DNA of 64,000 nucleotides, taken from NCBI RefSeq assembly GCF_018531195.1, contig NZ_JAHDYS010000017.1, positions 1 through 64,000 on the forward strand. The letters run 5' to 3'. The first letter of the stretch is position 1; the number at the start of each line of letters is the position of its first letter. Origin of the DNA: Pelotalea chapellei. Lineage in GTDB: Bacteria; Desulfobacterota; Desulfuromonadia; Geobacterales; Pseudopelobacteraceae. Shown piece by piece: positions 32,444 through 41,191 of this stretch. The position numbers and the translations under genes are program-made. The notes below the pieces were generated by a model. It was not told the DNA's origin. It worked only from the letters and a program-made list of their open reading frames with translations, and did no database searches.

Positions 32444-33226
32444 ATGGCTAAAAAAGAAAAATCAGAATATCTCATCCAGGCAGTGTCTCATGCACTGGAC
32501 CTTTTGGAGCAGTTTCACGGAGAAACTGACGAATTGGGGGTAACTGAGCTCAGCAAACGGCTCAAACTGCATAAGAACAATGTTTTCCGATTACTGGCTA
32601 CGCTCGAGTCGCGCGGTTACATAGAACAGAACCGCGTCACGGAAAATTATCGTCTAGGATTAAAAACATTGGAATTGGGGCAGACGTTTATACGTCAGAT
32701 GGGCCTTCTGCGCCAGTCAAAACCGGTCTTGGAATCATTGGTCAAAGACTGCAATGAGACAACCTATGTAGCAATCCTTAAGGATTTCAGCATCATCTAT
32801 CTGGATGCAGTGGAAACCGACATGACTGTCCGTGTCGTTCCCCGGGTCGGCTCACGCCTGCCTGCCTACTGCACTGCCGCAGGAAAAGTTCAGATTGCCT
32901 TTATGAGCGACGAGGAACTGGAAAATTATCTGCCGGGCAGAGAGCTCAAGCGTTTTACCAACAACACCATCATTGACAAAGATCAGCTTAAGAAACAGCT
33001 TAAGGAAATAGCCGAGCAGGGTTATGCGATCGACAACGAGGAACTGGACATCGGAGTCAAATGCGTCAGCGCCCCTATCCGTGATTATACCCGCCGCATA
33101 ATTGGTGCTGTCAGTATTTCAGGTCCTTCCATGCGCTTCGGAGACGAACGGATTGACAAGGAATTAATTCCCCTGGCCATCAAGGCTTCCGAAGAAATCT
33201 CAGCCAAACTTGGCTTCCAGAAATAA
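32444..33226 (+). CDS. IclR-family transcriptional regulator
   Basis: A 260-residue regulator: winged helix-turn-helix N-terminus (about 8-75; LGVTELSKRLKLHKNNVFRLLATLESRGYI) and an IclR effector-binding GAF-like domain (about 85-255; DAVETDMTVRVVPRVGSRLP, YCTAAGKVQIAF, CVSAPIRDYTRRIIGAVSISGP). The effector is unknown; aromatic or organic acids are usual. It is transcribed from its own promoter, divergent from a universal stress gene, and is followed by a terminator, so it probably acts at a distance or on its own divergent region. Confidence 0.92.
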   Translation: MAKKEKSEYLIQAVSHALDLLEQFHGETDELGVTELSKRLKLHKNNVFRLLATLESRGYIEQNRVTENYRLGLKTLELGQTFIRQMGLLRQSKPVLESLVKDCNETTYVAILKDFSIIYLDAVETDMTVRVVPRVGSRLPAYCTAAGKVQIAFMSDEELENYLPGRELKRFTNNTIIDKDQLKKQLKEIAEQGYAIDNEELDIGVKCVSAPIRDYTRRIIGAVSISGPSMRFGDERIDKELIPLAIKASEEISAKLGFQK

Positions 33227-33249
33227 ATACATCTTTCCGAATGGCTATC

Positions 33250-33277
33250 AAAAGGCGGCTTCCAAGCCGCCTTTTCT
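33250..33277 (+). terminator. Intrinsic terminator after the iclR-like gene
   Basis: AAAAGGCGGCTT pairs with AAGCCGCCTTTT around CC, perfectly, followed by CTGTTT. Confidence 0.88.
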
Positions 33278-33339
33278 GTTTCCGCTTGAAGAGTGGAACA
33301 GGGTTGACTACGATATTAAAAAAATGCAGGGGCATTACT

Positions 33340-33531
33340 ATGCTGACGTATAAAGTGCTTGAACTTTCCACCGTAACCGAAGAGTCAATTCAACAGACAC
33401 TTAATGAATGGACCTCCAAGGGCTGGCATTTCGACAGCATGCAGTTTGCCATGCGCGATTCGAGCCGACGCCCTTCCATGGCGTTTATTCTATTCACACG
33501 CGAAGATACTCCCGGAGCAACAGCATCATGA
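33340..33531 (+). CDS. DUF4177 family small protein
   Basis: A 63-residue protein of the DUF4177 type: MLTYKVLELSTVTEESIQQT, then LNEWTSKGWHFDSMQFA, the typical 'short beta strand, helix, GW strand' layout. No function is known for the family. AGGGGC precedes the ATG. It overlaps the polA start by ATGA, so the two are translationally coupled. Confidence 0.75.
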   Translation: MLTYKVLELSTVTEESIQQTLNEWTSKGWHFDSMQFAMRDSSRRPSMAFILFTREDTPGATAS

Positions 33532-36311
33532 ACAAAGACACACTCTATCTAATCGATGGCTCTTCCTATATCTACCGGGCCTACTTCGCCATCCGCCACC
33601 TCTCCTCTCCCAGCGGGCACCCTACCAACGCCATTTACGGCTTCGTGCAGATGCTGCTCAAGCTGCTCAAGGATTATTCCCCCCATCACGTGGCCATGGT
33701 TTTCGATGCAGGAAAAATCACTTTCCGCACCGAAATGTATTCTGATTACAAGGCCAACCGGGCGACCATGCCCGACGACCTGTCTGTACAGATGGGGCCG
33801 ATCCGCGAAGTTGTGCGGGCGTTCAATATCCCTACCCTGGAACTGGAAGGTTACGAAGCGGATGACATCATTGGCAAACTGGCTGCCAAATTCGCAAAAA
33901 ATGGCGGCCGGGTGGTGGTTGTTACCGGCGACAAGGATCTGATGCAGATCGTGACCGACAAGGTCACCCTGTTGGACACGATGAAGGGCAAGGAATCTGG
34001 CATTGCCGAGGTGATCGAGCGTTTCGGCGTCCCTCCGGAGCGGGTCACGGACATCCTGGGACTTGCGGGTGATGCATCAGACAACATCCCGGGAGTGCCA
34101 GGAATCGGGGAAAAAACCGCCACAAAACTGATCCAGCAGTTTGGTTCTCTGGACCAGCTTCTTGAGCGCTGTGGAGAGGTCAAGGGTAAGGTTGGCGAGA
34201 AGCTGTGCGCATTTCAGGAACAGGCGCTGCTTTCACGCCGTTTAGCCACCATCAATTGTGACGTCCCGATAGAAATTACTCTGGAGGATCTGGCTGCGCG
34301 GGAACCGGACCAGGAGACCTTGAATAACTTCTTCAAGAAGTACGGCTTTACTTCCCTGATCAAGGAACTGACCGGGCGTTCCACCCTTTCTACCGAAAAT
34401 TACCGCACTATTACCACGGAAGCGGAACTGGACGAATTGGTCCGGGAACTGGAACAGGCCGGAGAATTTGCTCTGGATCTGGAGACCACCAGCCTTGAAC
34501 CTCGGCAGGCCATCATTGTCGGCCTGTCCTTCTCCCACACGGAGCATGCCGCCTGCTACATCCCGGTGTGGCACATTTCGGGACCACTTCCGCCGAAACG
34601 AGAGCTGTGCGGCTGTTTCACAGCAATCCCTGCCGCGAATGGCACCACACCGCTCCCGCTGGCTGATCCACAGGGCAACAATACCGGTACGGTTCTCCAG
34701 CCGGGACAACTCCCCTGCGCACTGGTGCTGAAACGCCTGGTTCCGCTTCTGGAAAATCCAGATTTGCGCAAGGTAGGCCAGAATATAAAATTTGACATGC
34801 AGGTGCTGGCCAACTGCGGTATTGACCTGAAAGGGGTATCTTTCGATACCATGCTGGCCTCCTATCTGCTCAATCCAGCACGCCAGGGGCATGGCCTCGA
34901 GGCCCTATCCATCGAGCACCTCGGCCACAAGATGATCAGTTATAGCGATGCTACCGGCACCGGCAAGGAACAGAAAAATTTTGCACAGGTGGAGATCGAG
35001 GATGCCAGCCGCTACGCCTGCGAAGATGCGGACGCCACCTGGCTTCTGCGTCAGAAGTTTGGGCCCCTGCTGAAAGAGCACGGCCTGGAACCGCTCTTCC
35101 AGAACCTGGAAATACCGTTGATGTCGATCCTGGGTGCCATGGAGAACCATGGCGTTCTGCTGGATGTCCAACTGCTGGACCGCCTCTCAGCAGAGTTCGC
35201 CCTGCGTCTTGCCGAGTTGGAGAACAACGTGTACGCCTTGGCCGGTGCCCCGTTTAATCTCAATTCTCCCAAACAGATGGGGGAGGTACTCTTTGAACGT
35301 ATGGGACTGAAGACCGGCAAGAAAAACAAAGGCAAAACTGGTTGGTCCACCGATAATGAGGTACTGACTGCCCTTGCAGAGGAGCATGAGATCGCCCGCC
35401 TGATCCTTGAGTATCGGGGCATATGCAAACTCAAATCAACCTACAGTGACTCCTTGCCGCGCCTGGTCAGTCCGATCACAGGGCGGGTGCATACCTCCTA
35501 CAACCAGACCGTCACCAACACCGGACGCCTTTCTTCATCCGATCCCAACCTGCAGAACATTCCAATCCGTAGTAACGAAGGGCGCCTGATCCGTCATGCC
35601 TTTATCGCCCCCCCGGGCCAGGTGATACTCTCGGCCGACTATTCACAGATCGAACTACGCGTGCTGGCCCATCTCTCCGGAGACCAGGTTTTCTGCCACG
35701 CCTTTGCCAATGACGAGGATATCCACACCCGTACCGCTGCCGAAGTATTCGGGCTGTTTCCCGAAATGATCACCCCGGATATGCGCCGTCAGGCCAAGAC
35801 CATCAACTTCGGCATCATCTATGGGCAAGGCTCATTCAGCCTGGCCAAGCAGTTGGGCATTGCCCGCAAAACAGCAGAGGAATTCATCAGCACATACAAG
35901 CAGCGCCACGCGGGAGCCGTGGATTTCCTCGAGGCGTGTGTCCGACAGGCCGAGCAGACCGGCTATGTCACCACAATCCTCAACCGCAGGCTGCCCATTC
36001 CGGATATTTCCAGCAGCAACGGCAATGTGCGCGCCTTTGCCCAACGCAACGCCATCAATTACCCGATCCAGGGGTCGGCTGCCGACATCATCAAAAGCGC
36101 CATGATCCGGGTGGATGGAAGAATCCGCAAAGAGGGACTCGCCAGCCGCCTGATTATGCAAGTGCATGATGAACTGGTTTTTGAAGTTCCGGAAGAGGAA
36201 CTGCTAAGAATGGAAGTGCTGGTAGAGGAAGAAATGTCCCAGGCAGTGGAGATGCGGGTGCCGCTGAAGGTTGATATCAGTCACGGCGCCAACTGGAGCG
36301 AGGCCCATTGA
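33528..36311 (+). CDS. polA: DNA polymerase I
   Basis: A 927-residue repair and Okazaki-fragment polymerase with three domains. The 5'-3' exonuclease (1-~290) has LIDGSSYIYRAYFAI, GYEADDIIGKLA and GLAGDASDNIPGVPGIG. The proofreading exonuclease domain (~310-530) retains its acidic residues in FALDLETTSLEP, FDMQVLA and ACEDADATWLL, so proofreading is probably active. The family A polymerase (~535-927) has motif A ILSADYSQIELRVLAHLSGD, the O-helix RRQAKTINFGIIYGQ and motif C MQVHDELVFEVP. The ATG at 33528 overlaps the upstream stop; the frame reaches back further, but the conserved N-terminus begins at MNKDTLYLIDG. A Gly/Pro-rich insertion near residues 360-400 lies within the exonuclease domain. 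Confidence 0.97.
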   Translation: MNKDTLYLIDGSSYIYRAYFAIRHLSSPSGHPTNAIYGFVQMLLKLLKDYSPHHVAMVFDAGKITFRTEMYSDYKANRATMPDDLSVQMGPIREVVRAFNIPTLELEGYEADDIIGKLAAKFAKNGGRVVVVTGDKDLMQIVTDKVTLLDTMKGKESGIAEVIERFGVPPERVTDILGLAGDASDNIPGVPGIGEKTATKLIQQFGSLDQLLERCGEVKGKVGEKLCAFQEQALLSRRLATINCDVPIEITLEDLAAREPDQETLNNFFKKYGFTSLIKELTGRSTLSTENYRTITTEAELDELVRELEQAGEFALDLETTSLEPRQAIIVGLSFSHTEHAACYIPVWHISGPLPPKRELCGCFTAIPAANGTTPLPLADPQGNNTGTVLQPGQLPCALVLKRLVPLLENPDLRKVGQNIKFDMQVLANCGIDLKGVSFDTMLASYLLNPARQGHGLEALSIEHLGHKMISYSDATGTGKEQKNFAQVEIEDASRYACEDADATWLLRQKFGPLLKEHGLEPLFQNLEIPLMSILGAMENHGVLLDVQLLDRLSAEFALRLAELENNVYALAGAPFNLNSPKQMGEVLFERMGLKTGKKNKGKTGWSTDNEVLTALAEEHEIARLILEYRGICKLKSTYSDSLPRLVSPITGRVHTSYNQTVTNTGRLSSSDPNLQNIPIRSNEGRLIRHAFIAPPGQVILSADYSQIELRVLAHLSGDQVFCHAFANDEDIHTRTAAEVFGLFPEMITPDMRRQAKTINFGIIYGQGSFSLAKQLGIARKTAEEFISTYKQRHAGAVDFLEACVRQAEQTGYVTTILNRRLPIPDISSSNGNVRAFAQRNAINYPIQGSAADIIKSAMIRVDGRIRKEGLASRLIMQVHDELVFEVPEEELLRMEVLVEEEMSQAVEMRVPLKVDISHGANWSEAH

Positions 36312-36354
36312 CACACCTTAGATGGGTGGTCAACCGGCCTCACAACCTTTATCG

Positions 36355-36621
36355 TTATTTCTTTGGCCGTTCAAAACAGATAACGCCTACCGTTCCAAAT
36401 CTGTTACCCGTCGTGAATTCGGAGAGATAAACCATCCTCCAACCATCATACTTGGAGAAAACCTGTTGCATTTCTGTTGCATCTCGCATGTCACTTGGCT
36501 CGCATCGGGTCTCCATGTAAGGAGTATCGCGATCCGAACCTCGCATGACTGCTGAAATATTGGCCGGCTGGCATCCAGTAAGTGTGCTCAGTACTAAACC
36601 AATACAGACAATTTTTTTCAT
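36355..36621 (-). CDS. Small putative lipoprotein
   Basis: An 88-residue protein whose N-terminus MKKIVCIGLVLSTLTGC is a lipoprotein signal with lipobox LTGC, so the mature protein should be anchored by a lipid on Cys17. The remaining ~70 residues show no known domain; two further Cys residues could form a disulfide. The start is placed at 36621, where AGGATGTT gives a ribosome site. It is convergent with polA. Confidence 0.7.
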   Translation of the reverse strand: MKKIVCIGLVLSTLTGCQPANISAVMRGSDRDTPYMETRCEPSDMRDATEMQQVFSKYDGWRMVYLSEFTTGNRFGTVGVICFERPKK

Positions 36622-36716
36622 AACATCCTCCAATTAGTTTTGACAACGGTTTCGAGCAATATCGCTGATACACTGCATGTGGTCAATGAAAAACACCGTG
36701 GAACAAGCTACACTCT

Positions 36717-37445
36717 ATGCATACCGAAAAACTACAAGCCTTTACCATCTCCACCATAGACTATGGCGACAGCGATCGGATCGTATCACTGTTTACCCTG
36801 GAACAGGGTCGACTGCGGGCATTTGCACGGGGGGCGCGCAAGAGCCGCAAACGCTTTGGCGCAGCCTTGGAACCTTTTGCCAGAATCGAGGTTCAGGTGA
36901 GGATCAAGGAGGGGTTATCCGGGCTGGTCCAGGCTGATATCCACAGCATCTATCCCCACATCCGCAATGACCTGGAGAAGATCGCCCATGCCCTGTACGC
37001 CTGTGAACTGGTGGATTCAATCACCGCCGAGAGTCAGCCGCTGCCCCGTCTCTACCGCCTGTTTGCTGCCTATCTTGACCGTTTGGAAACCGCACCTGCA
37101 CAGGAAGATGAACGTCGTTTCTTCGAGATCAACCTTCTGAACATCCTCGGCTATCGTCCAGCACTGGAAAACTGCTCCCGCTGCGGCACTTCCTATAATA
37201 CCCGCGGAGCAATTCTGCTGGAAGGGGGTGAGCTGTGCTGTGGTCCGTGTGCGGCACCAGGACGTCCATTATCAGACGCAACCTTGAAAAACCTGCAGGC
37301 ATGCCTCGGGACCGGAACATTCGGTTCGATACCGCTTCAGCCAGACGTCCTGATTCAGGCAGGCGCACTGCTTGATGACGCCATATCCGCCCATACGGGA
37401 CGCCGCCTGAAAAGCCTGAACTTTCTTCGACAGGTAAGTTTGTAG
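36717..37445 (+). CDS. recO: DNA repair protein RecO
   Basis: A 242-residue RecO, which helps load RecA onto SSB-covered DNA in the RecFOR pathway. The N-terminal OB-fold is seen in YGDSDRIVSLFTLEQGRLRAFARGARKSRKR, and a zinc-finger-like part at about 155-185 shows CSRCGTSYN, then CCGPC. The AGCTAC-like upstream sequence is a poor ribosome site, but the ATG fits the family's N-terminus MHTEKLQAFTIST. The LysM gene starts 63 bases later. Confidence 0.92.
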   Translation: MHTEKLQAFTISTIDYGDSDRIVSLFTLEQGRLRAFARGARKSRKRFGAALEPFARIEVQVRIKEGLSGLVQADIHSIYPHIRNDLEKIAHALYACELVDSITAESQPLPRLYRLFAAYLDRLETAPAQEDERRFFEINLLNILGYRPALENCSRCGTSYNTRGAILLEGGELCCGPCAAPGRPLSDATLKNLQACLGTGTFGSIPLQPDVLIQAGALLDDAISAHTGRRLKSLNFLRQVSL

Positions 37446-37508
37446 ATATTTTGAGATATTGATAATAAAAGTGTTTATGCCTCTCATTAAATAATATACG
37501 ATGCGCCC

Positions 37509-38411
37509 ATGAAAAAGAGCTTTCATGCCTCCATAATCGCTGCATCACTCTTTGCCGGCAGTCTTGCCGCCTTTGCCGCACCTTCCGACTTTGAACTTGA
37601 CCTTAAAGATCTACCAGGCAATGTCCGTTCTTCGCAACCGCACAAGATGGAATCCCGCAAAAAACTTAAATCTGCCGCGGCCACCCTCTCTCCTTCGGAA
37701 AGCAGCAGCTACCTCGTCCAACCGGGTGATCATCTATTTCTGATTCTCATGCGGCATTACGGTCTTTCAAATGATGCAGCTGAACAGCTGATTCCTGAAA
37801 TCATGAGCCTCAACAACATCCACAATCCACGCAGCCTCGTCAGAGGTCAACGCTTGACCATCCCCCTGCCTGCCCGACCGGAGCGCATGGCGCGAAGAGC
37901 AGAAAAAGCCGTCGTTCAACCGGAGATTTCACCTGCTGCAATACCACCGGAACCGCTGCCATCTCCAGTCAATGTCACCTCTCGCAGCGTGGAAATAGCA
38001 GCCGTTTCCAGTTGTGATCTGGGAAGAAAGTTTGCCGAAAAACTCAACCTCCTCGTGCCATCTCTCGGTATTATTCAAGGCTTTTCCAATTTCACAGCCG
38101 GTCATGCCGGACTGACCGTTGCCGTTGCCTGTGGTGAACTTGCACCTGAGGAGATTTACACGTACAATAAACTGCTCGCACAACACGGTATTCAACTGCT
38201 CGTTTTTGCAGATGATGAGCCGCATCGCCGCGTGATTGAAAAGCTTGCCAACCACCTCAGCCTTCCTTACCAGATGGATGAAGCGGCAGGACGGAACCAG
38301 CTTCCATTAAAAGTTCTATTTCCGACAGCAGGCGTTGGCAGTCGGGAAATGAGACTTACAGTGCTGGCAACAGCCAGCGTAAAGGGACGTACTTTAAGGA
38401 GTGAACAATGA
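37509..38411 (+). CDS. Secreted LysM-domain protein
   Basis: A 300-residue exported protein: signal peptide (cleavage after AFA near 24), a linker, a LysM-like peptidoglycan-binding motif (about 68-118; YLVQPGDHLFLILMRHYG, then NNIHNPRSLVRGQRLTIPLP), a Pro-rich linker (about 120-155), and a C-terminal alpha/beta region without a named domain. It probably sits at the cell wall. It overlaps the RRM-protein gene by ATGA, so the two are coupled, an unexpected pairing of a wall protein with an RNA-binding protein. Confidence 0.8.
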   Translation: MKKSFHASIIAASLFAGSLAAFAAPSDFELDLKDLPGNVRSSQPHKMESRKKLKSAAATLSPSESSSYLVQPGDHLFLILMRHYGLSNDAAEQLIPEIMSLNNIHNPRSLVRGQRLTIPLPARPERMARRAEKAVVQPEISPAAIPPEPLPSPVNVTSRSVEIAAVSSCDLGRKFAEKLNLLVPSLGIIQGFSNFTAGHAGLTVAVACGELAPEEIYTYNKLLAQHGIQLLVFADDEPHRRVIEKLANHLSLPYQMDEAAGRNQLPLKVLFPTAGVGSREMRLTVLATASVKGRTLRSEQ

Positions 38412-38728
38412 GTAAGGAATTGTATGTGGGGAGTATTTCACCAAAAGCAACGGAAGAGGACCTCATAAAGTTGTTTACAGTAGCGGGCACCGTGACATCA
38501 GTCCATCTGATCAGAGACAATCAAACCGGAGAGTTCAAAGAGTGCGGCTATGTAAGAATGGCTACCGAGGAGCAGGTCAAGGAGGCGATTAACCTTCTGG
38601 ATGGCGCCCTGCTGATAAATCGAGTGATAAGTGTCAGTGTAGCCCGACCAAAAACCACCAACAAGCCGGGATCGGGCAACAACCGTAAATTCTCCCCTGA
38701 AAAGCGGCCCTCAAAGAGTAAAAGGTAA
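38408..38728 (+). CDS. RRM RNA-binding protein
   Basis: A 106-residue protein with one RNA recognition motif (about 3-80): RNP2 LYVGSIS and an RNP1-like KECGYVRM, in which the usual aromatic residues are partly replaced. The C-terminal tail (about 82-106) is rich in Lys, Arg, Ser and Gly, as in bacterial cold-responsive RRM proteins. It probably binds mRNA in the cytosol. It is coupled to the LysM gene by a four-base overlap and is the last gene before the convergent cobalt operon. Confidence 0.88.
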   Translation: MSKELYVGSISPKATEEDLIKLFTVAGTVTSVHLIRDNQTGEFKECGYVRMATEEQVKEAINLLDGALLINRVISVSVARPKTTNKPGSGNNRKFSPEKRPSKSKR

Positions 38729-38743
38729 GTTAACCTTTCAACT

Positions 38744-39007
38744 TTATTTGCTCGACTGTTTTTTCCCTTCCAGCAGGACCCGCCAATAATATCCAGCCAT
38801 AAAACCGCCCACGGCACCTGCCAGCAAAAATGCGAACAGTTGCAGATCACCTTCAAGGGATACCAACGGTTCACGTGCGTTGCGTCCCTGCTCGGCAGCG
38901 ATTTTCTGAACCACGGCTTCGTCAAGCCCCTGCCACTTTTCCACCGCATCGGATCTACCAGTCAAAAGCGCCACACTCAGCACAATACCACATAACAAGT
39001 GTCTCAC
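38744..39007 (-). CDS. Small CbiN-like membrane protein of cobalt uptake
   Basis: An 87-residue protein with a signal-type N-terminal helix and a second membrane helix (about 57-80; LQLFAFLLAGAVGGFMAGYYWRVLL), placing the short loop in the periplasm. Its position directly after cbiM, with a four-base overlap, and its two-helix shape suggest it replaces CbiN/NikN, the small second subunit of cobalt/nickel ECF transporters. I recall similar proteins next to CbiM in Geobacter-type genomes. Direct sequence likeness to enterobacterial CbiN is weak. Confidence 0.7.
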   Translation of the reverse strand: MRHLLCGIVLSVALLTGRSDAVEKWQGLDEAVVQKIAAEQGRNAREPLVSLEGDLQLFAFLLAGAVGGFMAGYYWRVLLEGKKQSSK

Positions 39008-39747
39008 CTGTCACCTCCTACGGTAGCTGCCAATGCAGTACGAGCCAGCAGGTCCGGACGTTTTTTGCGCAGCAATGACACCATTCCTGCCGTTATGGTT
39101 CCCTCCAGGATTCCTAATGGAAGCTGAGTCGGAACAAAAGCCAGACCGATCTTGGTGAACAGTGGCCAGAAAGGACCGGTTCCCTTGATGCCGGCCGCCA
39201 AAATCACCGCGGTTGTAGCATAGGTTGACCAATCCGCCATCAGTCCGGCCACAAAGGCAGCCGCCACCGGTCCGACTCCGCAAATACGCATCAGCCGAAA
39301 GCTCAGGTATCCGGCAAATGAACCGATCACTCCCATGGCAAACAGGTTGGCACCCCAGGTTGTGAGGCCGCCATGGGACAGAAACAGGGCCTGAATCAGT
39401 AGTGCGACAGCGGCAACAACCACTCCCAGAGTCGGACCAAGGATAACGGCTGCCAGCCCGGTGCCGCAGGGATGTGAACAGGTGCCTGTCGGCATCGGGA
39501 TCGGCATGCAGGAGATGACAAACACCACCGCTGCCATCATACCAACCAGCGGCTTGCTGGAAAGATCCTGGGCCGAGCGACGAGCCAAGGTGCGCAACCC
39601 CAGGGCAAGAAACGGTGCAGATACTACAAACCACACCAATGCCCAGGAAAACGGCAGAATACCTTCTGATATGTGCATTGCATAAGAGTATTCCGGAAGA
39701 AAAACCAGGGGCAGGACAACTGACAACAACAGAACGCAAAACTTCAT
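39004..39747 (-). CDS. cbiM: Cobalt/nickel ECF transporter substrate-specific subunit CbiM
   Basis: A 247-residue inner-membrane protein whose mature N-terminus MHISEGILPF is the CbiM/NikM signature, with the metal bound by the N-terminal Met-His amide system after a cleavable signal peptide (MKFCVLLLSVVLPLVF). It has six or so further helices, with MPIPMPTGTCSHPCGTGLAA as the conserved metal-site loop. The start at 39747 is chosen for GGAG upstream; the frame reaches to 39873 without family likeness. It follows cobB by 4 bases. CbiQ and CbiO are absent from the window. Confidence 0.9.
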   Translation of the reverse strand: MKFCVLLLSVVLPLVFLPEYSYAMHISEGILPFSWALVWFVVSAPFLALGLRTLARRSAQDLSSKPLVGMMAAVVFVISCMPIPMPTGTCSHPCGTGLAAVILGPTLGVVVAAVALLIQALFLSHGGLTTWGANLFAMGVIGSFAGYLSFRLMRICGVGPVAAAFVAGLMADWSTYATTAVILAAGIKGTGPFWPLFTKIGLAFVPTQLPLGILEGTITAGMVSLLRKKRPDLLARTALAATVGGDR

Positions 39748-39751
39748 CAAA

Positions 39752-41191
39752 TCACTCCGGTCCCCAGGTTGGGGCTCCGGTTTGTAGCATGGAGCGCCTG
39801 CTTTTACAAGCCTCCGCGAAGACTTGAGCAATGGCAGGATTGCTGCCGAAATGCAGGTGAATATAGGAGCCAAGACAGTTGCGGAAGCGATAACCCTCGG
39901 CCCCCAACTGAACGCCTTGTCTGATTACACGGTAACAGCGCTCGACATGCTCCGGCATGGGGCTGATTTCGGAATAATGAAATTCATGTCCCCGAGCGGA
40001 AGTACCGCTCGTACCAATGACGGTATCTGTAATGAATTCCACCTGGCGATAGCCGAGTGCCTTGCGCTTAGGAAGCATGCGGGTACGCACCGGGAAGATA
40101 CCGACAAAATCGGCTGCCGGGTTCCCCCCCGCAGGCTCCATTCCCTCGGTAAGATAGATGAATCCGCCACATTCGGCATACACCGGCATATCTTCATCTA
40201 CAGCTTTTTTGATTGATTCCAGCATGCTGCTGTTGCCAGCCAGACGATCCGCATACAGCTCGGGATAGCCACCCGGCAGGTAGATGCCGCTGATATCAGG
40301 CGGCAGAACGTCGTCATCCAGCGGTGAAAAGGGCACGATTTCGACGCCGGCCTCCCGCAGCAGACGCAGATTATCCTCATAGACGAAGCAGAAAGCGGCA
40401 TCGCGGGCCACGGCAATGCGAATGGGAGAAATCCCCCCCGGCCCCCCTTTGATAAAGGGGGGAGGAATTGTTGCCCCCCCCTTTGCAAAAGGGGGGCCGG
40501 GGGGGATTTGAAGCCCTACCAACTCATCCAGGTCCAGATACTTCTCGGCCATCTCAGCCAGATGCACCAGGTACTCTGTCGAAAGAGGATTATCTTCAAC
40601 CGTCACCAACCCCAGATGGCGCGACGGAATTTCCAGCGCTGCATTTCTGGGAATACAGCCCAACAGCGCCACATCCGGCAGATGCTCAGCCATCACCTGC
40701 CGCAGCAGATCGCCATGAGACGCACTGCCCACATTGTTGAAGATCACCCCGGCCAGCTTGACTCTTGCATCAAAACCGGCAAAGCCGGCCACCAAGGGCG
40801 CCGCACTGGCCGCCATCCCGCGTGCATTGACCACAAGCACAACCGGTGCTCCGGTAACCGCGGCAACCTGGGCACTGCTACCTTGCATAAGAGAACCGCC
40901 AATGCCATCGAACAGTCCCATCACCCCTTCGATTATTGCAACATCAGCTCCATTTGCATGCACACCGAATGTATCGACAACATATGATTCAGGACACATC
41001 CAACCGTCGAGATTTACGGAGGGAAGTCCCGCAGCCTGACGATGGTAACCGGGATCGATGAAATCGGGGCCACACTTAAAGGGAGCCACTGACAACCCAC
41101 GCTGACGCAAGGCAGCCATGATCGCCAGACTGACTGTAGTCTTTCCGCTACCGCTCTGGGGAGCTGCTATCAGGAAACCATTGCGCTTCAT
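39752..41191 (-). CDS. cobB/cbiA: Cobyrinate a,c-diamide synthase with in-frame palindromic insertion
   Basis: A 479-residue ATP- and glutamine-dependent enzyme that amidates the a and c side chains of cobyrinate in cobalamin synthesis. The N-terminal BioD-like domain has [35 protein letters not shown] and EGVMGLFDG. The C-terminal amidotransferase has [14 protein letters not shown], the nucleophile [13 protein letters not shown] near 335, and GHEFHYSE. Between the two domains (about residues 229-254) sits a Gly/Pro/Lys-rich stretch ([22 protein letters not shown]) encoded by an 81-bp GC-rich palindrome of 27 codons, which leaves the frame intact. It overlaps the TonB-like gene by four bases and precedes cbiM by 4 bases. 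Confidence 0.94.
   Translation of the reverse strand: MKRNGFLIAAPQSGSGKTTVSLAIMAALRQRGLSVAPFKCGPDFIDPGYHRQAAGLPSVNLDGWMCPESYVVDTFGVHANGADVAIIEGVMGLFDGIGGSLMQGSSAQVAAVTGAPVVLVVNARGMAASAAPLVAGFAGFDARVKLAGVIFNNVGSASHGDLLRQVMAEHLPDVALLGCIPRNAALEIPSRHLGLVTVEDNPLSTEYLVHLAEMAEKYLDLDELVGLQIPPGPPFAKGGATIPPPFIKGGPGGISPIRIAVARDAAFCFVYEDNLRLLREAGVEIVPFSPLDDDVLPPDISGIYLPGGYPELYADRLAGNSSMLESIKKAVDEDMPVYAECGGFIYLTEGMEPAGGNPAADFVGIFPVRTRMLPKRKALGYRQVEFITDTVIGTSGTSARGHEFHYSEISPMPEHVERCYRVIRQGVQLGAEGYRFRNCLGSYIHLHFGSNPAIAQVFAEACKSRRSMLQTGAPTWGPE
40429..40509. repeat. 81-bp palindromic repeat inside cobB
   Basis: Arms AAATCCCCCCCGGCCCCCC and GGGGGGCCGGGGGGGATTT flank two short CTTTG/AAAGG hairpins. The length is a multiple of three and the frame is open, encoding a Gly/Pro/Lys-rich linker. 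This type of repeat is common between genes in Geobacter-like genomes and here lies within a coding sequence. Confidence 0.8.
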
